A stretch of 64,000 nucleotides of DNA. Source: Pedobacter panaciterrae (GTDB taxonomy: Bacteria; Bacteroidota; Bacteroidia; Sphingobacteriales; Sphingobacteriaceae). Where the stretch lies: positions 310,001 to 374,000 of the forward strand of contig NZ_JABMKW010000016.1 in NCBI RefSeq assembly GCF_013204795.1, read 5' to 3'. Position 1 is the first letter of the stretch. Each line of letters starts with the position of its first letter. The notes beneath the pieces were generated by a model. It worked only from the letters and a program-made list of their open reading frames with translations. It searched no databases and was not told the origin of the DNA. Positions 33,686 through 43,386 of the stretch are shown here, piece after piece. Both the position numbers and the translations under genes were made by a program.

Positions 33686-36058
33686 CTAGAAATTTGTGAG
33701 GGCAAATACATTCCCTGCAAAATCTGCTACATAAAGGGTGTTTTCAACAACTGATAAATCAGCAAATATTGGAGCGCCCAGATTAATTTTCCTCAGTACA
33801 TTTCCAGAATTTTCATCCAAGACATAGATATATCCATCAGAGGCTCCAAGAAGAAGCTTATTTTTATACTTAATAACTGAACATTCTACAGTAGCCGACT
33901 CGGGACCTGCATACGGAGCAGAATAAACAAGCGCATTGCCAGTTGTAGTATTCCACGTTTCTTGTAAAGTATTAACATCATAAGCAACAACTCCATGTTT
34001 AGCGGTTGGCATAATAATATGCTTATCTGTAACCAAAGGTGCTGCCATTACCTTAAATTCATAATTGGCATCAATTTTTTGAAGTGTCTTTCCTGTTTGA
34101 GGATCTAACACAAAAATGGCGTTCAGACCAGTGATGTATAATTTACCATTTACATACTTCCCGGTACTGCTTCTAAAACGCAAACCTTCGTCACTTCTTT
34201 TCCATAGTAATTTACCAGTTCTTTTATCATGACCGAATAGACTTTGCCAATTACTGCCGGTAATTATGACATCGCCCGCAATTGTCATCTTTTCAGGTGT
34301 ACCTTCTCCTCCTTGCCACTCTTTATTTACCCAAATAGTTTTACCTGATTTAACCTCAAGTGCCTGGAAATAACCTTCAGCCCCTGTATAATAAATACCG
34401 TTCTCTGCTACCCCTGCAGAGATGTAGCCAGGCAAGCTCTTCATGCCCAGGTCTTTCTTCCAAACCAATTCACCAGATGATGCTTCTAGCGCATAAGTAA
34501 AGCCTTCCATATCTGTACATAGTACCAATCCGCGGTCATAAGCTATTTCATGTTTGATGGAGTTACGGGTTTTATAATGCCATAAAACTTTTCCACTCTG
34601 CGGATCAAGTGCTGTAATTCCGCAATTGATATTGTTACCATCATCTATTGTAGCCGCAAATAGTCGCCCTTCGGCAAACAGGGGTGCAGTTTTCCATATA
34701 TTTCCTTTTATGTTACTTATCCATTTTAATGATGTTTCTGTATCAATTTTAAAAGACTGTTTCTGTATGTGCTGCTCGCCATCTGCAAAAACAACTTCGG
34801 TTTGTATTGTTAAAGGTTTCCCTTTTGCCAACTTAGTCACGGGTATTTTCCCTTCCCAATTCCAATCAGTATTTGCGGTCAAAGCTGTTTCGGCCAGCTT
34901 ATTTCCTTTACCATCATAGATTATGCTCTTAACATTCATTACAGTAGTTTCACTATCGTAAACATTCGCATTTACGATTAGTGCTCCGTTTTTCACCTTT
35001 ACCATATCCGACCCGGATGGAGTAGTTACCACCAGGTGCTTATGCAAATAAGTATAATGTGGTTTTACTTTTTTTACACCATTTTTATCAATTTCTATAG
35101 ACAGGAATTGTCCTGCAGAGTTATCTATTCCCCCTTTATCAGGTGGTGCAGATGAAATGTAATGAATCCCTGTCTTTTCGCTTTTCCTTACAAAATTATT
35201 GTGCCAATGGCCATAAACCCATGCTTTTAAATTATTATCATTTAAATTGATAGAATCGTTTTTACCTTTTAAAATGAATTGATCGTTGTAAGTAAGGAGA
35301 TCATGATTAAAGATAATTACGGGTTTGTTTTTATCTACAGCAGCAAGGTCATTTTTCATCCAGCTGATTACCTCATCCACTGTATACGATGGCTGAAAAT
35401 CGCCAGACCTCATTGGAGTTACAATAAAATGTGCTGGTCCGGCATCAAAAGAGTAATATACCGGGCCAAACAAATTTTCAAACAGTTCCTCGCCATAAGC
35501 CCCTTTAACGAGGTCATGATTACCAATACAGTAAAAAATTTGCTTACCCAATGTTTCAGATGTAATCTGGTTGGCATGGAAGTTTAATCCCTTTTCGTAA
35601 CAGATATCGCCGGTATGAACAATAAAGCTGATGCCCTGTTTTTTTGCATAGTTCTTTACATTCACAATCCAATCGTTGTACTTATCAGTCTCGGTATCCG
35701 TAATCTGAAGCATTTTAACAGATGTTCCGGCACTTGTAGGATCTTCAACTAAACCAAAATTATATACCTTATCTGTCGTCTCACCTACTTTGATATAATG
35801 TTTATCAGTTAGTTTATAACCAGCAGGAATAGTAATGAATATAAACCTCGTTTTTGAATGACCAGGCAGGTTAAAGCTACCCTCTTTATCTGTGCTTAAT
35901 ACATTTTGCCCATCAGATACGGCTACATTGGCTATACCCGGCTCAGATGTATCAGCAAGTTTGTTCTTATTTTTATCTAGAAAAACCTTTCCCTTAAATT
36001 GGGCATTTGCTATACCAACAAAAGATAAGTAAAAAAATAAAATCGCTAGTATTCTCAT
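33686..36058 (-). CDS. Secreted metallophosphoesterase fused to PQQ-type beta-propeller
   Basis: About 790 residues. The start is the ATG at 36058 (MRILAILFFYLSFVGIANAQ, a signal peptide); an earlier in-frame ATG at 36145 would run into susD and give no signal. Domains: an SdrD-B-like N-terminal fold (KGKVFLDKNKNKLADTSEPG), a calcineurin-like phosphoesterase (MLQITDTETD, HTGDICYE, IGNHD, FNHD, YGHWHNN), and from about residue 430 PQQ-type repeats (CGITALDPQSGKVLWHYKT, ALEVKSGKTIWV, VLDPQTGKTLQKI, YVLDENSGNVLRKI). The first metal motif is DTE, not DxH. Substrate unknown; periplasmic or surface. Last gene of the SusCD unit. Confidence 0.85.
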   Translation of the reverse strand: MRILAILFFYLSFVGIANAQFKGKVFLDKNKNKLADTSEPGIANVAVSDGQNVLSTDKEGSFNLPGHSKTRFIFITIPAGYKLTDKHYIKVGETTDKVYNFGLVEDPTSAGTSVKMLQITDTETDKYNDWIVNVKNYAKKQGISFIVHTGDICYEKGLNFHANQITSETLGKQIFYCIGNHDLVKGAYGEELFENLFGPVYYSFDAGPAHFIVTPMRSGDFQPSYTVDEVISWMKNDLAAVDKNKPVIIFNHDLLTYNDQFILKGKNDSINLNDNNLKAWVYGHWHNNFVRKSEKTGIHYISSAPPDKGGIDNSAGQFLSIEIDKNGVKKVKPHYTYLHKHLVVTTPSGSDMVKVKNGALIVNANVYDSETTVMNVKSIIYDGKGNKLAETALTANTDWNWEGKIPVTKLAKGKPLTIQTEVVFADGEQHIQKQSFKIDTETSLKWISNIKGNIWKTAPLFAEGRLFAATIDDGNNINCGITALDPQSGKVLWHYKTRNSIKHEIAYDRGLVLCTDMEGFTYALEASSGELVWKKDLGMKSLPGYISAGVAENGIYYTGAEGYFQALEVKSGKTIWVNKEWQGGEGTPEKMTIAGDVIITGSNWQSLFGHDKRTGKLLWKRSDEGLRFRSSTGKYVNGKLYITGLNAIFVLDPQTGKTLQKIDANYEFKVMAAPLVTDKHIIMPTAKHGVVAYDVNTLQETWNTTTGNALVYSAPYAGPESATVECSVIKYKNKLLLGASDGYIYVLDENSGNVLRKINLGAPIFADLSVVENTLYVADFAGNVFALTNF

Positions 36059-36134
36059 GGTTTGTTTGTGTGTAAATTTAAAAAGCAGCAGGCGATTAAA
36101 CCTGCTGCCGGAGAGTGCTGTCATTTTAATATTA

Positions 36135-37934
36135 TTACCAGCCAAACACTTGTTTTAAGGCCGGGTTAACTACAGTTTCACTTATTGGTATTGGCCTGTA
36201 ATAATACTTTGGTTCAATAAATGTTCTCGGCTGATCTCTATCGCGCGTAAATGCTACAAAACCAGAAGTGCCATTAGTAAGGTAAAAATTCTGGTCCTTA
36301 CCGTCTTTATCTTTTAAGTAGTATTTAGATAGGTTCTTTTTCACATCCTCTGGGAGATTTGCGATCGCAGATTCATCATTAGGAGAGGTTAGAATTGCAA
36401 TATCAGGTATACCATCTCCTGTAACATCCAATCCACCCATTGCCGGAACATACATCCCTTGCTGACTGTTTTGTAAAACTTTACCTACTTTCCAACGAAC
36501 TATATCATCATACCTTAAACCTTCGCAAGCCATCTCCACCCTTCTTTCCCTGCGAATTTCAAGCAATACCGCTGTATTTGCTCCCATGGCATTAGGGTAA
36601 GTAGCTGAAAGTACCGGATCTAGTGCTACCCCCATGCTTAATGCAGGCATTTGCACCCTATTCCTTAACTTATTAATTGTCTGATCCAGGTCGGCTTGAG
36701 TAATCGTTCCGGATTCAGCCTTTGCCTCTGCATTTATCAAAAGAACCTCAGCATATCTAAATATTGGCAAGTCTGTGTAGTTCATTACCCAGCCTTGCAT
36801 TAAATCAGCAGAACGGGGATAAAATTTAATTTGATTATAACCTCCAAGGGTTGGCTTTATTCTATATGGCGCCGTAGCATTATTCGGCCCTCTAAATGCC
36901 GGATTAATAATAGTTTCTGCCATACGAGGGTCGCGACCGGCAAATACTTCTGTATATAACTTGGTATTGTAGCCGGGTGTTGAGGTGAATGGAGAACCAT
37001 CTGTTTTAAGATAAGTATCTGCCAGATTTTTACTAAGAGACCAGATATAGTCTAATACTGTATGGCTATTGTTACCAACTCCAAGTTCTTTTCCATAATC
37101 AGCCCACATAATCATCTCTTTATTCGCGGCTAAATTTGCACTTGAAAATAGGGCACGATAGTCTTCACCAGCCTTTCCTGTATTGTAGATAACAAAGCCA
37201 CCGTCTTTTATAATTTGGGCTGTAGCGGTTATAGCAACGTCAAGAAAACGCTGATAGTCGTTTGTTAATGCTATCTCATCATGGTATTTCCTAAAAGTAC
37301 CCTCGTGAAGCGCAAAGCGTGCCAATAAAGTAAGTGCCGCCCATTTGGTGACGCGTGTATTGCTTCCATCTGCTTTAATATTATTTGCGGCATAAGTAAG
37401 ATCGTTCAAAACCGAATCGGCAACCGTTGCTCGTGGATCCTGACCTTTATAAAGATTAGGATCTTCGGAACTTACAACCTTTGAAAACCATGGTACATTG
37501 CTATAGGTTTTGATCTTTTTAAAATAATAAAAGCCACGGAAAAAACGGGCAATACCTACATAATGATTAATTAGTGTTTGATCACCTTTTACCTGATTAA
37601 TATGATCAAGCATATAGTTAATTTGACGCAAATCTGCCCAGTCCTTTTTATCCCAGCCACCAACGTTTGAAGATGATATGCCGCCTCTTACCAGATTATC
37701 AACCTCACCATTTGCATTATAGTTAGCAATATTATCAGAGTTAATATCATCGTACGAAGGGCTCAACTGCTTGTAAAAGCCATTGCTATATGTTTCGAGG
37801 TCTGATGGTGACTGAAAAAAGACGGCGTCAGTAATTTGTGTTTGAGGATTACGTTGCAAAAAATCCTTCTTGCAGGCTGTTATTGCTATAGCTATAAATC
37901 CTATTATAAGGATATAATTTATTCTTAGTTTCAT
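36135..37934 (-). CDS. SusD/RagB-family nutrient-binding lipoprotein
   Basis: A 599-residue lipoprotein: the signal MKLRINYILIIGFIAIAITAC ends in a lipobox with Cys21. SusD-type features are FLQRNPQTQITDAVFFQSPSDLETYSNGFY, the TPR-like FFRGFYYFKKIKTYSNVPW, RYAEVLLINAEAKAE, and the C-terminal LLEIRRERRVEMACEGLRYDDIVRW. It is the surface lid for the SusC channel 17 nt upstream. The substrate is not revealed. It is followed, after 76 nt, by the metallophosphoesterase. Confidence 0.94.
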   Translation of the reverse strand: MKLRINYILIIGFIAIAITACKKDFLQRNPQTQITDAVFFQSPSDLETYSNGFYKQLSPSYDDINSDNIANYNANGEVDNLVRGGISSSNVGGWDKKDWADLRQINYMLDHINQVKGDQTLINHYVGIARFFRGFYYFKKIKTYSNVPWFSKVVSSEDPNLYKGQDPRATVADSVLNDLTYAANNIKADGSNTRVTKWAALTLLARFALHEGTFRKYHDEIALTNDYQRFLDVAITATAQIIKDGGFVIYNTGKAGEDYRALFSSANLAANKEMIMWADYGKELGVGNNSHTVLDYIWSLSKNLADTYLKTDGSPFTSTPGYNTKLYTEVFAGRDPRMAETIINPAFRGPNNATAPYRIKPTLGGYNQIKFYPRSADLMQGWVMNYTDLPIFRYAEVLLINAEAKAESGTITQADLDQTINKLRNRVQMPALSMGVALDPVLSATYPNAMGANTAVLLEIRRERRVEMACEGLRYDDIVRWKVGKVLQNSQQGMYVPAMGGLDVTGDGIPDIAILTSPNDESAIANLPEDVKKNLSKYYLKDKDGKDQNFYLTNGTSGFVAFTRDRDQPRTFIEPKYYYRPIPISETVVNPALKQVFGW

Positions 37935-37951
37935 AATACTTTCTGCTTGAG

Positions 37952-40900
37952 TTAAAAATTAAGGTTTAAACCAAAAGAAAAGGTTTTTTGGAATGGATAG
38001 ACCTTACCATCGAGCCCTTCAGGATCCAGATTTGCTTTAATATGAGATACATCAAATATGTTTTCTGCACTGAAGTAAAGGCGCAGTTTATCCAGTTTTA
38101 TCCGATTCGTTAAAGTTTTTGGCAGTGTATAACCAAGTGTTAGGTTTTTTAACCGTAAATAAGAAGCATCCTGCAAATATTTAGTCTGTGGATTTCCAAG
38201 TTCAGTAGCATCTTCTGCAATATAGGCTTTAACCCTCGGGAAGTAAGCATCTGGTGTTTCGGGAGTCCAGTGGTCAAGATTATGAACCTGAACATTGGCC
38301 CATGGTTGTGCATAAACGCCCCAGAAATAATGGTTGCTTGGACCAGGATACCAATCTCTTTTACCAACACCCTGGAAGAATACCCTTACATCAAATCCCT
38401 TCCAGCCTGCGTTCAAGTCTATTCCATATTGGTACCTTGCCCTATTATTACCAATGATCTTCTGATCTCCATGATCGGCAAGTGTATTTTTACCTTTATC
38501 TATTTTGCCATCACCATTTAGGTCCTTAAATTTTAAGTCACCCACATCAAATTTATACCCTGTATCATCAGCCCCAACAGCAGTTTGGTCAGCATGGTTA
38601 GCAAGTTCTTCTTTGTTCTGGAAAAAGCCTTCTGTTTCCAAGCCCCATATCTCTCCGATTTCTTTACCAACATAATGATCAGATAACAAACCATTTGGAT
38701 TATCAAATCTGGTAATATACGAACGACTATCGCCCATATTAAATCCTATGTTATAGTAAAATTGGCTTTCAGCGAGCATAAAACCATCTTTCCAGCCCAA
38801 TCTTATTTCCCAGCCTTTTGTTTTCAAATCTGCAGCATTTACTTTTGGTTCATTAACACCAAAAGGGCCAGGTAAGGTTTTACCCTTTGTAAGCATACCC
38901 TCTGTGTACCGGGTATAAGCATCAAAACTCAAATCAAAACGATTTTTGAGAAAGCTTACATCACCACCAAAGTTAATTGTTGATACCTTTTCCCAGGTTA
39001 AACTTGGGGCAACTGCTCCTGGAGGGAGAACTTGAATGGGTCTTTTGCCATCAAGAATCTGATCAATCTGCCCAGATGCCATTGAAGGAATGTATAAATA
39101 TGAATCCACATCCTGATTACCCAATGAACCATAAGACGCACGTAGTTTTAATAAATCAAGTCCGATGCTTTCTGCTACAGGCTTAAAGAAATTTTCACCC
39201 GTTACTACCCATGCAGCTGAAGCTGAAGGGAAAAATCCCCAACGATCGTCGCTTGGGAAACGTGAAGTGCCATCATAACGGCCATTTAATTCCAGAATGT
39301 ATTTATTATCAAAAATATAATTCAAGCGATAAAACCATCCCCTTACTGCCCAATCTTCAATTCGTTCGCTACCGGTCATATCACCGGTTGCTAAAGAAAT
39401 AGACGGTAGTGTATTGCTGATCAATCCCTTGCGTGTAACAGAATTAGTGGTACGATATCTATATTCCTGATTAAAGCCTGCCAATACTTGCAAATAGTGT
39501 TTTAAACCAAAGGTTTTATGAAAATCTGTATAAATGTTATAAATATTATGTCTCACAAGCCTAGTATCATTTTGAGCCCAGGTTGGGTTCGAACCACTAT
39601 AACTTATGGCCGAATTAGGTCCTGTTTTATATGGTACGGGTACATCAAACGATCTGCCTGCAGTATCTATTCTTCTAAAGGTAGCATCAGCCTTTAAATC
39701 CCATACATCCTTTACCAGTTCAGCTTTGGCATTAAATGTTGTTTGAAAATTATTGCTTCTGGTTACACTACGTCCGCCACTTTGTAATCTTCCCAATAGA
39801 GCGGCACCGGTCGAGGTCCAGCTTCCATCAGGGTTCTTTGGAACATCAAGAGAACTCTGCCTGTTAACATTATGAAAGAAGCCTTCCCCGCCATAAACAG
39901 ATTCATCATAAGTGCTAGACATAAAAGAGGTATTATTACCAAGAGTTAACCAATTCCTTAGCTTATAATCTGCTTTTGCTCTTAAATTATACCGATCATA
40001 GTTATCATTTCCGTAGCGCAACATTCCTTCATTTGTGAAATATTCACCTGAAGTATAATAGCTTAGTTTTTCGTCTCTTTTAGATATGCTGAAATTAGCG
40101 CTATAAGTTGGGGCAGTGTTATGATACACCTCATTCATCCAGTTTGTAGATCCATAATATGCCCATGCATTAGGATCTGTTGGCGATATAATTACAGACG
40201 GAAGAGAAGGATTTTCTGAACGTTGTCTGGCATACTCTCTTACATTTTCTGGAAACAGGTTGTATAGCGGATAAGCAGCATCGTGCTTAAACTCCATGGT
40301 TTTAAGGGGATCAGTTACAATATCAGGAACCTTACCCAAGGTACGTATTGCGTAATAAGTATTTGCAGATACCTTAAGATCGTTACTCTTAGCAGTTTTT
40401 GTTGTAATCAAAATTACGCCAAAAGCTCCTCTGGCACCGTAAATTGCAGCTGATGCTGCATCCTTTAAAGTCGACACACTCTCTATGTCATTAGGATTTA
40501 AAGCCATTAATTCATCGGCAGTAAATGGCACATTATCAACCAGAATATAAGGTGATCCGCCATTTAGTGATGTATAACCTCTGAGGTTAAAAGCTGGTGC
40601 TTTATTAACCTGTCCACTTGAAATAGTTATATTAAGGTTTGGAATTAGTCCCTGTAAACCAGCTCCTACGCTTGAAAAAGGCCTGTTTTCGATTTCTTTA
40701 CTGGTTATTCCATCAACTGCACCGCTCAAATTTATTTTTTTCTGTGTGCCATATCCAACCACAACAACTTCATTCAGAATCTTCTGATCGTCTTTTAAAA
40801 CGACATTGATCTGTTGTTGTGTACCTACAACAACTTCCTGAGTGGTTAAACCCATATAAGAAAACACTAAAATATCAGCAGAGGACGCTACATTAAGTTC

Positions 40901-41389
40901 ATAAACTCCATTTACATCAGTAGTTACAGAAGAAGTGGTCCCTTTAATCTGTACCGTTACTCCTGGCAATGGTATACCAGTTTCGTCGGTTACTTTTCCC
41001 TTTATCAATTGCTTCTCTCCAGACAACTCATTCCTCTTCCTGAAGATCACAATATTTTGATCTATCTCCCTATAGGAAAATGGCGTCTGATCTAATAAAC
41101 GTACAAGCACTTCGGTTATCGGCTCGTTAGATACGTTTATCACAATTCCTTTTACCTTTCGTAATTCATTGTTGTTATAAGAAAAGTCAAGCTTACTTGT
41201 TTTACTGATCTTTTCAATTGCTCTTTCTAATGATTCGCCATTAAGGTTGAGAGTTACCCTAACATCTTTAAGATTCTGGCTAAAAACAGTTTCTGCTAAA
41301 AGGGTTCCGGCAGAAGTAAGTAAAGTAGCAAACACTATTAATCCTACCTTCATTATCTTAAGAATTAGTGTAGTAATGTTTTTTTTCAT
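37952..41389 (-). CDS. SusC/RagA-family TonB-dependent transporter with STN domain
   Basis: About 1145 residues. I take the ATG at 41389 (MKKNITTLILKIMKVGLIV); a GTG 11 codons upstream is less likely. In order: signal peptide, STN domain (VRVTLNLNGESLERAIEKIS, about 40-105), carboxypeptidase-regulatory-like domain (IKGKVTDETGIPLPGVTVQIKG), the SusC signature LNEVVVVGYGTQKK, plug, then a large barrel ending in FGLNLNF. The STN domain is what lets such transporters signal to a FecR anti-sigma factor. Partner of the SusD gene 17 nt downstream. Confidence 0.94.
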   Translation of the reverse strand: MKKNITTLILKIMKVGLIVFATLLTSAGTLLAETVFSQNLKDVRVTLNLNGESLERAIEKISKTSKLDFSYNNNELRKVKGIVINVSNEPITEVLVRLLDQTPFSYREIDQNIVIFRKRNELSGEKQLIKGKVTDETGIPLPGVTVQIKGTTSSVTTDVNGVYELNVASSADILVFSYMGLTTQEVVVGTQQQINVVLKDDQKILNEVVVVGYGTQKKINLSGAVDGITSKEIENRPFSSVGAGLQGLIPNLNITISSGQVNKAPAFNLRGYTSLNGGSPYILVDNVPFTADELMALNPNDIESVSTLKDAASAAIYGARGAFGVILITTKTAKSNDLKVSANTYYAIRTLGKVPDIVTDPLKTMEFKHDAAYPLYNLFPENVREYARQRSENPSLPSVIISPTDPNAWAYYGSTNWMNEVYHNTAPTYSANFSISKRDEKLSYYTSGEYFTNEGMLRYGNDNYDRYNLRAKADYKLRNWLTLGNNTSFMSSTYDESVYGGEGFFHNVNRQSSLDVPKNPDGSWTSTGAALLGRLQSGGRSVTRSNNFQTTFNAKAELVKDVWDLKADATFRRIDTAGRSFDVPVPYKTGPNSAISYSGSNPTWAQNDTRLVRHNIYNIYTDFHKTFGLKHYLQVLAGFNQEYRYRTTNSVTRKGLISNTLPSISLATGDMTGSERIEDWAVRGWFYRLNYIFDNKYILELNGRYDGTSRFPSDDRWGFFPSASAAWVVTGENFFKPVAESIGLDLLKLRASYGSLGNQDVDSYLYIPSMASGQIDQILDGKRPIQVLPPGAVAPSLTWEKVSTINFGGDVSFLKNRFDLSFDAYTRYTEGMLTKGKTLPGPFGVNEPKVNAADLKTKGWEIRLGWKDGFMLAESQFYYNIGFNMGDSRSYITRFDNPNGLLSDHYVGKEIGEIWGLETEGFFQNKEELANHADQTAVGADDTGYKFDVGDLKFKDLNGDGKIDKGKNTLADHGDQKIIGNNRARYQYGIDLNAGWKGFDVRVFFQGVGKRDWYPGPSNHYFWGVYAQPWANVQVHNLDHWTPETPDAYFPRVKAYIAEDATELGNPQTKYLQDASYLRLKNLTLGYTLPKTLTNRIKLDKLRLYFSAENIFDVSHIKANLDPEGLDGKVYPFQKTFSFGLNLNF

Positions 41390-41475
41390 ATTTTTAATCG
41401 TTTTATAGTTTAAATGAAACACAAAACAGCCATACGGAAGATTTTTCGACGAATTACCCGCATGCTGTACATTTA

Positions 41476-41505
41476 GATCAGTATCTGCTCCAACAGGTAC
41501 TGATC
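41476..41505. other. Hairpin between fecR and susC
   Basis: GATCAGTA (41476-41483) pairs with TACTGATC (41498-41505), continued by a T-G wobble and CTG/CAG around a 6-nt loop. On the minus strand it lacks a T-run, so it is not a clear terminator. It may be an attenuator or mRNA processing site separating the regulators from susCD. Confidence 0.5.
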
Positions 41506-41520
41506 ATTATTTTTTCTGGT

Positions 41521-42441
41521 CTAATTACACCCGTTTCCTGTTATCAGTACCTCCTTTTCTTTAATTTGATAAGTAATTCCCTGAATCAGGGCGATTAGAT
41601 CTAAAGTTTCTTTAAGACTTTGTTTCGCGTTAATGTTGAAGGTATTCTGGCAATTCTTAAATAATTCCTTGTCATAATCTATTTTAACTCCGTATGCATT
41701 TTCAACAGCGAGAACAGCCTCTTCAAAATACACTCCGTTTAAATTAACTTTGCCATTATTCCATTCTGTTTTTTCAACAGCCTTAGTTGTAAGTGTTTTC
41801 GGCTTGTGGGTAACTTTATTATACACCACCTCTTGATTGGGGGTAAGTACACTGATCTGTTTGTCATGATTACTAACCGCTACCTTTCCGGTTACAACAG
41901 ATACTGAGGCTGTAGAGAGGCTTTTATAAGATTTAACAACAAATGATGTTCCCAGAACAAATGTTTTTAACGATGAGGACTCAACAATAAAAGGTACTTT
42001 TTCATTGTGAACCACATTAAAGAACCCCTCCCCGTCTTCCAGATAAACTATCCTTTTCGCTCCAAACTTTTTGGGATATTTTAAGGTACTAGCGGCGTTA
42101 AGCCAAACAGTGGAACCATCGGGTAGTGTAACCAATTGGGTTTTGCCCATAGGCACTTTAACTATTACAAAGTCGTTGGCTTTAAAATAAGAATTGTAAT
42201 AAAACACGATACCAGCCGAGAGCAGAACAAAACTAATGGCCGCAGCCATTGCCAGCATCAATTTCTTACTTATACGTTTTTGCTTGTTTGCGGATTGTTT
42301 GTCATGAGCATACCTGCTTGCAGTAATGCGCGCAAGCATCTCCTTGCGTAACTGCTCTTTGTCATCCTGATCCTCAAAAAATTCTGAAGGATCGGAAATG
42401 CCAAATTCTTTATAGATTTCTTTTTTATTCTTAGCGTCCAT
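41521..42441 (-). CDS. FecR-family anti-sigma factor
   Basis: A 306-residue membrane protein: a cytoplasmic N-terminal segment of about 58 residues, one membrane helix (KLMLAMAAAISFVLLSAGIVFYY, about 60-82), a periplasmic FecR domain (VKVPMGKTQLVTLPDGSTVWLNAASTLKYPKKF) and a C-terminal DUF4974-type domain (NGVYFEEAVLAVENAYGVKIDYD). It should hold the ECF sigma factor inactive until the SusC STN domain signals substrate. It lies 54 nt downstream of the sigma gene. Regulatory partner inferred from family and order. Confidence 0.93.
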   Translation of the reverse strand: MDAKNKKEIYKEFGISDPSEFFEDQDDKEQLRKEMLARITASRYAHDKQSANKQKRISKKLMLAMAAAISFVLLSAGIVFYYNSYFKANDFVIVKVPMGKTQLVTLPDGSTVWLNAASTLKYPKKFGAKRIVYLEDGEGFFNVVHNEKVPFIVESSSLKTFVLGTSFVVKSYKSLSTASVSVVTGKVAVSNHDKQISVLTPNQEVVYNKVTHKPKTLTTKAVEKTEWNNGKVNLNGVYFEEAVLAVENAYGVKIDYDKELFKNCQNTFNINAKQSLKETLDLIALIQGITYQIKEKEVLITGNGCN

Positions 42442-42495
42442 TCTAAATACATAACGAACAAGAATTAAAGAGGTACTATGTAGAAATAAAATATT

Positions 42496-43038
42496 TTAAT
42501 TAGCCTGATATTTAGACCTAAGTCTTTTAAGAGCACTCGTAATTTGATTTTTTACGGTTTGAGAAGAAATGGATAATTTACCGGCTATTTCATTAACCGA
42601 AAGCTGTTCTTCCCTACTCATTAAAAATACCTTTCGCATTCCGGAAGGCATATCTTGAATTTCTAATTGCAATTGCTGTGCCATGTCCTTAGATACAAGT
42701 TGGTCAAACACATCATTATCTGCGAAAGGATGGGTCTTTATTGCTTCATCATCGTGCTTAATACGAAGTGTTTGCCTGCGATTAAGATCGGTAAGCTTAT
42801 TTTTGAGGATCACGTAAATGTATCCGACAAATGTAGTGGTGATATTGATCGAATGACGTTTAACCCAGATGAGCATAAACAGATCATGTACAACATCCTT
42901 TGCCTCTTCACGGTCATTTAGTTTTTTACAGGCAACAGCGTACACCAAGTCCCAATAGCGTGCATAAATTTCATTAAATGCATCATCGCTATCATCTTTT
43001 AGTAAATCCAATAAAGCTAAATCAGTCAGGCCCTTCAA
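42496..43038 (-). CDS. ECF RNA polymerase sigma factor
   Basis: A 180-residue sigma-70 ECF factor. Region 2 is DDAFNEIYARYWDLVYAVACKKLNDREEAKDVVHDLFMLIW, and region 4 has LSVNEIAGKLSISSQTVKNQITSALKRLR. No extra domain. The start appears to be TTG at 43038 (MKGLTDLALLDLLK), which matches where the family begins; no ATG is in frame nearby. First gene of the sigma-FecR-SusC-SusD-phosphoesterase series. Its target promoter is probably upstream of susC. Confidence 0.92.
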   Translation of the reverse strand: MKGLTDLALLDLLKDDSDDAFNEIYARYWDLVYAVACKKLNDREEAKDVVHDLFMLIWVKRHSINITTTFVGYIYVILKNKLTDLNRRQTLRIKHDDEAIKTHPFADNDVFDQLVSKDMAQQLQLEIQDMPSGMRKVFLMSREEQLSVNEIAGKLSISSQTVKNQITSALKRLRSKYQAN

Positions 43039-43386
43039 AAGATGTTGGTTTTAAAATCGTTTGGTCATCACAATGTATTAAAAATTTCAACAAAAGTAAA
43101 ACTCTAAAAAAGCTTAAAGACTAACGATACATTAACTTTTTATTAACTTATGGAAACTATTTAAAATTTCACATCGCTCTGGATTTGCCCTGATTCTTAA
43201 GCTAAAACGGATGTGCTGTAACTTTAACACATTGCACTTACGGCATAAACAGAAGTTGTTTTATTATTTAAATAGTCCTAAATATATTTACTGAACTCAT
43301 AAACCCACATCAAATGGTGGGATAAACATAATAGCATTACGTATTGTAACCCCAAGTATGGCCTGGCTTTTGCTATTGGTCAAAAC
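43039..43386. other. Divergent intergenic region, about 350 bp
   Basis: Between the sigma factor and the CAP-domain gene. It contains a minus-strand TACTTTTG box, no coding frame of note, and a short inverted-looking stretch CCCACATCAAATGGTGGG at about 43302-43319 (CCCAC/GTGGG arms). Otherwise nothing I can name. Confidence 0.5.
43091..43098 (-). promoter_or_regulatory. Candidate -7 promoter box of the ECF sigma gene
   Basis: Minus-strand TACTTTTG matches TAnnTTTG and lies about 52 nt upstream of the sigma start codon. Confidence 0.4.

Noticed and set aside
36059..36145. Longer N-terminus for the phosphoesterase from the ATG at 36145
   Set aside because: It would overlap susD and bury the clear signal peptide that begins at 36058.
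41476..41505. Simple terminator for fecR
   Set aside because: No T-run on the minus strand after the stem; kept only as a hairpin of unknown use.
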